IMG/VR virus record: IMGVR_UViG_3300028372_000045 | Location: 1 to 24,817 of that record | Length of the DNA: 24,817 nt | Source: a virus | Strand: one strand, 5' to 3' | Part shown: piece after piece, positions 14,417 to 21,840 of the stretch | How the letters are laid out: each line of letters opens with the position of its first letter | Position numbering within the stretch: position 1 is the stretch's first letter | Notes under the pieces: generated by a model | The model's input: the letters and a program-made list of their open reading frames with translations, nothing else | What the model was told of the DNA's origin: nothing | The model's database searches: none | Translations under genes and position numbers: made by a program

Positions 14417-15136
14417 ATGAACATCAGTAAACTCGCACCCGCTGAAGCCATTGAGGCTGTCACGGCAATGGAAACTGTAGAACAACTCCGTGAAGCAGCA
14501 ACCTCAATCAACGTCACATTCTCCGGCAACACCGGTGAGGCTACACTTCGGAAGAAGCTCATGGATACTTTGAAATCTGATTTGAACAAACTCGAAGTCG
14601 ATGAGACTGTCCCCGATGCTGAGGAAGAAGAAGTCCCTGATTTTGGTGGTGAAGACACAACCGAAGATGGGATCCAATCGACTGCTGGCCCAGCAAAAAC
14701 CGGCCCGACAATGGAAGAGATCCTGAAGATGGATCCGAACCAGATCACTGATCCGCAGCTTCTGCGTCAGGTGGTTCGTGCCAAAGCACTTCGTTTGCAC
14801 CGTGTGAAGATCACCAACTTGGATCCAAGTGATTCACAGCTCAATGGTGCCATCATTACAGCCGTGAATAAATTCACCGGCAAAGTGGCGAAGTACATCC
14901 CTTTCGGCGACGAAGAAGCACCGAACGGATACCACGTCCCTGAGATCCTCCTGAACCAGTTGAAAAACACCAAGTTTCCTCTGCGTCGTGAGATCAAAGG
15001 TGGGGCATTCGGCGTCAAACGTTACAAGACCACGATGATCAACAAGTTCAATATCGAGACTCTTCCTCCGCTGACGAAGAAAGAGATTGAAGAACTGGCC
15101 AACCATCAGCGTGCATCCCACGCTATCGACAGCTAA
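14417..15136 (+). CDS. gp55-like protein downstream of capsid
   Basis: 239 residues. Residues 1-62 are a helical domain resembling a SAP/HeH-like pair (ETVEQLREAATSINV, then EATLRKKLMDTL). An acidic linker (63-98) follows, then MEEILKMDPNQI (99-110), which resembles the end motifs of the scaffold-like protein. The C-terminal 120 residues are mixed alpha/beta and basic. It sits right after the capsid terminator, where N4 has gp55. A head-associated or assembly role is plausible; function unknown. Confidence 0.6.
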   Translation: MNISKLAPAEAIEAVTAMETVEQLREAATSINVTFSGNTGEATLRKKLMDTLKSDLNKLEVDETVPDAEEEEVPDFGGEDTTEDGIQSTAGPAKTGPTMEEILKMDPNQITDPQLLRQVVRAKALRLHRVKITNLDPSDSQLNGAIITAVNKFTGKVAKYIPFGDEEAPNGYHVPEILLNQLKNTKFPLRREIKGGAFGVKRYKTTMINKFNIETLPPLTKKEIEELANHQRASHAIDS

Positions 15137-15189
15137 GCAGTTTCCCTGTTAAGGCAGGGAGACCAAGAAATTGAGAGAGGAATTCAGAG

Positions 15190-16464
15190 ATGCCCGTAAA
15201 TGACTGCAATGCAGATGGACAGGCAAATGCTCTGTTTACCTCTCTCACCGCAGACTCTCCAACGCCTCCAACGTTGGATCTGTCTGATTCCAAGTATGAC
15301 TTCAGTGCTGATGCCAGCTCCGAGCTGTACAAAGACATTCAGACAGTCACTCTCGAACAACTGACTGAGGTCAATCTCGAAGGCGACGGTGTCTTTGACA
15401 AACTCATGCAAGCCATGGATCAGCATATCCAGCGTGAGTACAAAGGGAACCGGATCACCGGGGACCAATATGCCAAAGTTTACACAGATGTGAGCACCGC
15501 TGTCCTGGGACAGTCGGTCTCTTTCCTGTTGCAGAAAGACCAAGCCAAGTGGGCTGCCATCACTGCTCAGATGCAAGCACGGATTGCTGAGATCCAGGCA
15601 ACTGAGGCTCTGATCAACCTTGAGAAAACCAAGGTCGAAGCACAACAGTCTGTCTTTGAAATGCAGAACGCTGGAGCACAGTATGCTCTGACGAAGATGC
15701 AGGTTGCCAATGCTGATGCAGCTTACTGCCTCACACAAGCACAGACTGAAGGTGAACAGTACAAGCGTAACTGGCTCATGCCAGCAGAACTGGCGATCCA
15801 GGAATACACACGCAGCAACATCCTGCCTGCTGAATATGCTGCGAAGCAGGTTACATCCGATCGGATTCTTCCTGCTGAAGCAGCGATCAAGGAATACCAG
15901 AACCGTGTTCTCCAGCCGCTCGAAAAAGATCTACAAGAGTTCCAGCGTGATCAAACACTGCCAACACAACAAGCAACTGCTGAGTACCAACTCAACCAGA
16001 TGATGCCTGTTGCTCTGGGTAAAGAACAGCACCTGCTGAACTTCCAGCTCCCAGCTCAGACAAACCTGATCAACGAGCAGAAGGAAGTTCAGCGTGCTCA
16101 AACTCTGGAGACACGTTCAGATGCTCTGACTCCAATCAGTGGTCTCCTGGGTCGCCAGAAGAACCTGTTGGAGATGCAAATCGAACTGACCAGCGAGCAG
16201 CATGAGAATGAGCGTTCCAAGACAATGGATACTCGTTCGGATGACTCCACACTGGTTGAAGGTCTGAACGGTAAGCAGATGGATCTGTATGACCAGCAAA
16301 TCGACAGCTTCATCAAGGACGCCAAACAGAAGGCTGCCAAGATGTATCTCGATGGCTGGATCACCCAGAAAACTCTGGATGAGAACTTGGCTGCTCCTGT
16401 TGAACTCAATGTTCCATCGGTCAGTGCTGTTCTTGAATCTCTGCGGTCGGCCAACAGCTTGTAA
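15190..16464 (+). CDS. gp54-like repetitive helical virion protein
   Basis: 424 residues, with GAGAGG upstream of the ATG. After an N-terminal domain (1-120) comes a Gln/Ala-rich helix (120-195), then seven tandem 15-residue repeats (196-300) with consensus hLPAEhAhxEYxxxx, each led by Leu/Met-Pro. A 40-residue duplication follows (293-332 and 333-372), sharing TRSD, GL.G.Q and QI at matching places. Gene order matches N4 gp54, a virion protein thought to leave with the DNA. The repeats suggest stacked short helices forming a rod or tube. No enzyme motif, signal or membrane segment. Confidence 0.7.
   Translation: MPVNDCNADGQANALFTSLTADSPTPPTLDLSDSKYDFSADASSELYKDIQTVTLEQLTEVNLEGDGVFDKLMQAMDQHIQREYKGNRITGDQYAKVYTDVSTAVLGQSVSFLLQKDQAKWAAITAQMQARIAEIQATEALINLEKTKVEAQQSVFEMQNAGAQYALTKMQVANADAAYCLTQAQTEGEQYKRNWLMPAELAIQEYTRSNILPAEYAAKQVTSDRILPAEAAIKEYQNRVLQPLEKDLQEFQRDQTLPTQQATAEYQLNQMMPVALGKEQHLLNFQLPAQTNLINEQKEVQRAQTLETRSDALTPISGLLGRQKNLLEMQIELTSEQHENERSKTMDTRSDDSTLVEGLNGKQMDLYDQQIDSFIKDAKQKAAKMYLDGWITQKTLDENLAAPVELNVPSVSAVLESLRSANSL
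15775..16089 (+). repeat. seven 15-codon repeats within the gp54-like gene
   Basis: The copies begin LMPAE, ILPAE, ILPAE, LQPLE, TLPTQ, MMPVA and QLPAQ at residues 196, 211, 226, 241, 256, 271 and 286, with exactly 15 residues between starts. Pro is present at position 3 in all seven. The DNA is diverged, so the repeat is kept at protein level. Confidence 0.9.
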
Positions 16465-16476
16465 GGAGATCAACCC

Positions 16477-19212
16477 ATGGGTCTCTTTGGTAGCAAGAAA
16501 ATCTACGTCTCCAGCTCGATTTACAATCTGGCTGGGGACGAATTGGATCGTCCAAACTTCCTGAAATCGAGTCTCTTTGCAGCGGTCATGAACCCATACG
16601 ATGCGTATCTGGGTGATACCATTGTCGGAAACTATCTGACTGGACCGGGCATTATGCAGCGGTCTTTCTTCAATTGGTCTGTGCGTAACGACATTGCTGG
16701 GCTGCCCACATTGGATGTGTCCAACGCAACAACGATCGACCCTCTGCTTGTTCAGCCTTTGGTTCCAGTGCCTTCAACTCCTGCGGGTCAGGTGATTCAA
16801 GTACAGACAGCCGTACTGACTGACGGAGACTATGGTCTCTGGGCAGAACAATGGATCTTGGAGAATGATCCAAGTGTGATCGACACAGACTGGGTGGCTG
16901 ATTATGACGAAGACACAAACGAGATCACAATCCAGTTTGAAGGTGGTGGGACAACTGTCTTCAATCCAGTCGGCTTCAACAAGAACAACAAATATATCGT
17001 TGCCAAATACTCGTCTGTAGTCCCATCAGCATCAGAACCTCTGGAAGTTGGAACCAAGATTCTGAGTGTCAGTTCGACACCATCAACCACAAGCTATGTG
17101 CTGGACTCAACAGTCAACACAGGGGTGGTCAATTACAACCTGGATCAGATCGTTGAAGTGACCAAATCATACAGTGATGGAAGCTCTGGTACATTCACCT
17201 CCAGTGCTCAGAACGTGAACCAAGGCTTTAACAGTCTGCTGAACACCTGGAATCGGACTGATTACGTTGGTTCAACAGCAGGTGGGGATGACGTCTCAAA
17301 CATCGAGAAGTGGCTGTATATCTGGGAACGTCGTGAGATCTACAATAACACTGTGGGGACCACGGTCGTTACGACAAATCCGAATACACCCTCACCAGGG
17401 GTGACGGAGACTGTCTCGACAAAAACCAAAGGAGATTGGCTCCGCCCTATCTACGATCATCAGCTCGACACACAGGAAACCATTGAGGACAATGTGATCC
17501 TGAATGGTGTGTGGATCTACCAGATTGGGACTGGCCAGTCCACACTGGATGCTTTGGTGGATGAAGAAGCGAATGAACCAAGCCCGGATTACTACCCATT
17601 TATTCCTATTCGTTTGAACAACGTAGGGCTTCGGGAACCAGTGTTTGATGACCTGTATGCTGAAAGCAAACGGGCATACAAACGTGCAACTGGTGGTCCG
17701 ATGGAGGGCAACAATATCGACAAGATCCTCGACGAAGTTGAGGCAAACGAAGATATTGGAGACATCGACTATTCCTATGTTCAGTGGGGTGTGTCGGTGA
17801 ACGTGTTTGATCCTGCTTGTCGCCGGTACATGTATGAGTGGTTCAAAAACCAGATCCCATATCAAAACACATCTCCATCGACGATGACTAATTTTACAAA
17901 CTCAGTCACCAACTATGAAGCCGATATGGCCACATATACGGAGTGGCTTGAGGGTCAAGGTGATAGTGGTGATGCGTTGTTTGGGGAACCTCGTCCTCCA
18001 AAACCAACAATCTCAGAACCTCCATCGACGACAGTTCGTCTGGTTGCAGATCACCCTCAATTGGGTGGTTTTGATAACCGTTTCACATGGGTAAATATCA
18101 CTGAAACTTCTCATACTGGTTTGGGTAAAGCTGGTGCTGTTCCAGGAGACATCTGGTGGGATACAGGTGATACTCTGAGCTGGAGTGTTCAGACTGGTTC
18201 AACAGGACGTGATGGGGATTTTCTGCCCATGTTCACGGTCAACACTCTAGACGAAATGGTGTTGTTCAAACAAACCGGGGTCAACACGTACTCGAAGATG
18301 TCCATTTGGGGCATGGTTCATGAGAACTTCATCTATGGTGGTAAGGCTGTACGGACAACTCTGGCTGAAGGTGTTGCAGATACTGCTGAGTCTGTCTTCA
18401 TCATACCTCTGCACGCTCCAACGGTGAAAACTCTGGGTGTGAAAGACTTCACCCAAATGGCTCTGTCAAACACGTTTATCACCTTCAACTCGTACAAGGT
18501 CGTGAAGAAGAAGTGGTATCAGACATTCCTCGGAATGTTGTTCATCGTGATTGCCATCGTTGTGGTGTCTGCTCTGATTGCTCCGTCTGCCGTAGGGGGT
18601 GCCTCTGGGGTATTCGGAACCAACGCTGCTGTGGGTGGTGCTCTGGGTCTCACAGGTACAAGTGCGATCGTTGCTGGTGCTGTGACCAACGCCATTGCTG
18701 CTGTCGTCATTGCACAGGCTGTAGGTGTGGCCTCTGTGGCCATCTTCGGTGAGAAGTGGGGTGCCATCATTGGTGCCATCGTAAACTTCGCCATCAGCTT
18801 TGGTGTGGCAAATGGTTTCTCGAACCTGACTCTTTCCAACATGATGAACCCACAAACACTTCTGCAATTCTCTTCTGCTCTGGCAAACGGATACCAAGGC
18901 TTTGTTATGGCTGAGATTGGTGAGATCAATGCTGAGATGGAAGAGAACAAGGATGCTTATGAAAAAGCGACCAAAGATATTAACGACTTGATGCGTTCCA
19001 TGGGACTCACAGATGACTTGATATTTGATCAGATGAGCCTTACTGACAGTGTCAAAGGCAATGGGTCAAAGCAAGTTTCGGGGACGTATCTTCCAGAAAC
19101 GCTTGATCAGTTTATCGGACGTACAACCATGACTGGTTCGGACGTTGTAGATATTACCCTTTCCATGGTATCTGAGTATTCAGATCTCCAGCTCACCCTG
19201 CCAAAAAACTAA
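16477..19212 (+). CDS. large virion protein with hydrophobic Gly/Ala segment (N4 gp53-like position)
   Basis: 911 residues, with AAGGAG upstream of the ATG. The N-terminus (GLFGSKKIYVSSSIYNLAGD, then RPNFLKSSLF) resembles one I recall from large virion proteins of several phages; I cannot verify this. Residues about 60-650 are mostly beta-rich and acidic. Residues about 688-782 hold several long hydrophobic Gly/Ala/Val/Ile stretches that could be transmembrane helices. The last 130 residues are helical and end with a beta tail. A soluble virion protein with a hidden membrane-active region next to ejection genes suggests a tail-tip or ejected channel component. Function is inferred. Confidence 0.65.
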   Translation: MGLFGSKKIYVSSSIYNLAGDELDRPNFLKSSLFAAVMNPYDAYLGDTIVGNYLTGPGIMQRSFFNWSVRNDIAGLPTLDVSNATTIDPLLVQPLVPVPSTPAGQVIQVQTAVLTDGDYGLWAEQWILENDPSVIDTDWVADYDEDTNEITIQFEGGGTTVFNPVGFNKNNKYIVAKYSSVVPSASEPLEVGTKILSVSSTPSTTSYVLDSTVNTGVVNYNLDQIVEVTKSYSDGSSGTFTSSAQNVNQGFNSLLNTWNRTDYVGSTAGGDDVSNIEKWLYIWERREIYNNTVGTTVVTTNPNTPSPGVTETVSTKTKGDWLRPIYDHQLDTQETIEDNVILNGVWIYQIGTGQSTLDALVDEEANEPSPDYYPFIPIRLNNVGLREPVFDDLYAESKRAYKRATGGPMEGNNIDKILDEVEANEDIGDIDYSYVQWGVSVNVFDPACRRYMYEWFKNQIPYQNTSPSTMTNFTNSVTNYEADMATYTEWLEGQGDSGDALFGEPRPPKPTISEPPSTTVRLVADHPQLGGFDNRFTWVNITETSHTGLGKAGAVPGDIWWDTGDTLSWSVQTGSTGRDGDFLPMFTVNTLDEMVLFKQTGVNTYSKMSIWGMVHENFIYGGKAVRTTLAEGVADTAESVFIIPLHAPTVKTLGVKDFTQMALSNTFITFNSYKVVKKKWYQTFLGMLFIVIAIVVVSALIAPSAVGGASGVFGTNAAVGGALGLTGTSAIVAGAVTNAIAAVVIAQAVGVASVAIFGEKWGAIIGAIVNFAISFGVANGFSNLTLSNMMNPQTLLQFSSALANGYQGFVMAEIGEINAEMEENKDAYEKATKDINDLMRSMGLTDDLIFDQMSLTDSVKGNGSKQVSGTYLPETLDQFIGRTTMTGSDVVDITLSMVSEYSDLQLTLPKN

Positions 19213-19224
19213 AGGATAAAGCTC

Positions 19225-19665
19225 ATGTCAGGATACAACCCAGTGATGCCACAAATGACAGGTATGGGAGACACTGCAATGAATGCCGCCGTAGCCGGTG
19301 GTGCCACAGGTGGACAACAACAAGGTGCAGAGATGGGTGATTTTTCAAGCACATCAACTGGTACCATCTTCAACACAAAAACTGGTGCTGTCCAGTCACC
19401 CGGCTTCTTCGGTCAAGGTGGTATGGCCGAGATCGGTCTTGGTGCAATTTCAACACTTGGCTCACTCTGGAACAGCTTCCAGCAGAACAAGATCGCCAAG
19501 AAGTCTTTGGCTCTTCAAAAACGAACATTTGAAACGAATTTGGCGAACCAAAAACAGACATACAATACGGAACTGACTGACCGTATTGAGAACCGCTATC
19601 GTTCTGAGGGTCGTGAAAACTACCAAGAACAGGCTGACGCATACGTCGAGGAAAACCAACTGTAA
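19225..19665 (+). CDS. small internal virion/ejection protein (N4 gp52-like position)
   Basis: 146 residues, starting 12 bases after the previous stop. The N-terminus is Gly/Met/Gln-rich and flexible, a moderately hydrophobic segment lies near 67-85 (EIGLGAISTLGSLWNSF), and a long charged helix (86-146) follows. A flexible N-terminus, one amphipathic patch and a helix resemble small ejection proteins such as T7 gp14, by architecture only. N4 has a small virion protein, gp52, at this point. Probably ejected into the cell envelope to help build the DNA conduit. Confidence 0.6.
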   Translation: MSGYNPVMPQMTGMGDTAMNAAVAGGATGGQQQGAEMGDFSSTSTGTIFNTKTGAVQSPGFFGQGGMAEIGLGAISTLGSLWNSFQQNKIAKKSLALQKRTFETNLANQKQTYNTELTDRIENRYRSEGRENYQEQADAYVEENQL

Positions 19666-19676
19666 GGATTGCTCAC

Positions 19677-21833
19677 ATGGCACGACTCACTATTGAACAA
19701 ATCAAAGCACCTGATCTTTCAGTTGCTTCTCAAGCTACTACTCGTGCTGGTGAAGCATTTCAACGTGGTATGAGCAGTGCCTCTGATCTTTTGTCTAAGT
19801 ATCAGGAAGGTCTGACAGCTCAGGGTGACGCCGAGCTGACAAACCTCCTTGCTGGGGCCAAGAACGAAGATGAGTGGAATGCCATTGTGGCTTCAACTGA
19901 TTTCTCGAAGATGAATCTCTCTGAAGGTATGCGGGCGAATATCATCAACCGTCGGGACAATGTTCTGGGGTACGAACAAGATCGTGCTACACGTCGTGAA
20001 ATAGATGCTTCAACACTTTTGACTGGCGCTCAGACACGAAACACTGATGCCACTGCTGCTCGTACACGGAACCAGATTGGCTTGGATAATAATCAAGATG
20101 CACGCCTACAAGACAATCATGACTACAAAACTACTCGTCGTGAGCAGCTTGGTGGTTTGGTCGGTGCTGTTCTTGAATCAGAACGTGATGGTCGAACCAA
20201 TGGGTATCAACAACCTGCTCCTGCTGGTACTAACCTCGGTCCCCGTGCTGATGGATCAGGTCTTCGTGACCCAAGTGGATCCAGTGGTTCAGACCAACAG
20301 ATTGCCTATCGGAATGCTATCGCTGCAATTGAAAGTGATGGTTCCGGTGGATACGATGCTATTGGTGCAACCAATCCAACTCTGGGACGTGCTCTTGGAC
20401 GTTACCAAATTATGGAAGCAAACCTTCCTGCTTGGTCTAAACGTGCTTTGGGTCGTGAAGTCTCTGTTGATGAATTCATGGCAAATTCTGATATTCAGGA
20501 TGCAATCTTTGATGATCGCTTTGGTGGGTATGTTGAGAAATATGGTGAAGAACGTGCTGCTCGTGCATGGTTTGGTGGTCAAGGGAACATGAACTCTACT
20601 TCTGGTTCAGATGCCCATGGTCGTTTGACCATTGGTAATTATGGTCAGGATTTTCTGAGCAACCTTAAAGGTGGAAATCAGAACCCCAGTGCTCGTGCTC
20701 GTGCAACACAGAACCCGAACCAAGGTGGTGCAGCACGAGATCGACTTTATGCCGCTCTTGGCAACACTACTCATTTGGATCCAGCTACTGCTCTTAGTAT
20801 TACAGGCAATGATTATGATTATGCCACTACAGGACAGGGTGCGATCAACGCTGAGAATGATCGTATTAGTTCAGAGCGTTTGAACGCTGCTATTGTAGCT
20901 GGTATTGAAAACCCAGAGATCTTCCGTCCCGGAGAACTCACTAAGAATGTATTTGACACTCCGGGTCTAACAGATGCTCAACGTCTGCAAGCTATTCCTA
21001 CAGCACGTCAAGCTGAAGAAGCTGCGGGAACTCTTTACACCCCATCAGTGAAACCCAATGAAGTGCTGAATGCTGCTGTTCAGTCTCAAATTGATACGGA
21101 TACTCGAAACTTCGAGAACTCACCTTCGTACTCATTCATTAAGGATGCTGAGGCATACAGTTCTGACCCTGTTGCCTCTCTTCAACAAAAGCTTGATCTG
21201 TCGAATGATCCTCAAGCTCTGACAGAGGAGACATCCAATAACCTCATGCGCTATATTGATGACATCGTATCCAAGAACCCCAACGTATCTCGTGGAGAAG
21301 TTGTGGCTGCGATGGAGCGTAGCTTTATCAAAGATCCGGGAGATGATGATAACTCATCCTTCTGGTACAACAGTGATATGACACCTAACACTATTCGTCG
21401 TCGTTTCCCTGAAGAAAAGATCACAGAACTCCTAGGTCGGTTTGCTGGTCCAGAAGCCCGTAACCGTTTTGACTCACAAGCTCTCTCTAACCTATCCACA
21501 CGGGATGGTATTGCCAAATCTCAAGCCAAACGGAATGAGCTTCTGTCTCAGGCACAACTGTATCCTGATGGTAGTCCAGAACAACAAAAACTGTTGCAGG
21601 AAGCTCAAAACATTGAAAACCAACTGTATTCAGGTAATTCTCAACTGACTGTAGAGCGTAAGCTTCGAGAGTATATTGAAGATAAGCCTTCGATTGTTGA
21701 ACGTTTGTCTGGTCTTAATCCTAATTCTATGGAATACGAGAAAACACTAGCAGATATTGAAGTAGGCATCCAAAACGATTCTTCCCTGACAAAGACAGAT
21801 AAGAAGCTGATGATTGCCGCTCTACGAGGGTAA
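19677..21833 (+). CDS. virion protein with lytic-transglycosylase-like domain (N4 gp51-like position)
   Basis: 718 residues, with AAGGA upstream. Residues 1-165 are helical. Residues about 206-330 match the phage SLT/lysozyme-like module: AIAAIESDGSGGYDAIG with probable catalytic Glu219, ALGRYQIM at 239-246, PAWSKRALGR at 251-260, DAIFDDRF near 275-282 and ARAWFGG at 295-301. This domain cuts glycan strands so ejected proteins and DNA can cross the cell wall. The remaining 390 residues are long charged helices, typical of internal ejection proteins. It lies between the small ejection protein and the giant gp50-like gene. Confidence 0.8.
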   Translation: MARLTIEQIKAPDLSVASQATTRAGEAFQRGMSSASDLLSKYQEGLTAQGDAELTNLLAGAKNEDEWNAIVASTDFSKMNLSEGMRANIINRRDNVLGYEQDRATRREIDASTLLTGAQTRNTDATAARTRNQIGLDNNQDARLQDNHDYKTTRREQLGGLVGAVLESERDGRTNGYQQPAPAGTNLGPRADGSGLRDPSGSSGSDQQIAYRNAIAAIESDGSGGYDAIGATNPTLGRALGRYQIMEANLPAWSKRALGREVSVDEFMANSDIQDAIFDDRFGGYVEKYGEERAARAWFGGQGNMNSTSGSDAHGRLTIGNYGQDFLSNLKGGNQNPSARARATQNPNQGGAARDRLYAALGNTTHLDPATALSITGNDYDYATTGQGAINAENDRISSERLNAAIVAGIENPEIFRPGELTKNVFDTPGLTDAQRLQAIPTARQAEEAAGTLYTPSVKPNEVLNAAVQSQIDTDTRNFENSPSYSFIKDAEAYSSDPVASLQQKLDLSNDPQALTEETSNNLMRYIDDIVSKNPNVSRGEVVAAMERSFIKDPGDDDNSSFWYNSDMTPNTIRRRFPEEKITELLGRFAGPEARNRFDSQALSNLSTRDGIAKSQAKRNELLSQAQLYPDGSPEQQKLLQEAQNIENQLYSGNSQLTVERKLREYIEDKPSIVERLSGLNPNSMEYEKTLADIEVGIQNDSSLTKTDKKLMIAALRG

Positions 21834-21840
21834 AGTTACC

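Noticed and set aside
15142-15161. Hairpin CCCTG-TTAAGG-CAGGG between gp55 and gp54 genes
   Set aside because: Only 5-7 bp and no T-tract, so not a convincing terminator; possibly a minor mRNA structure.
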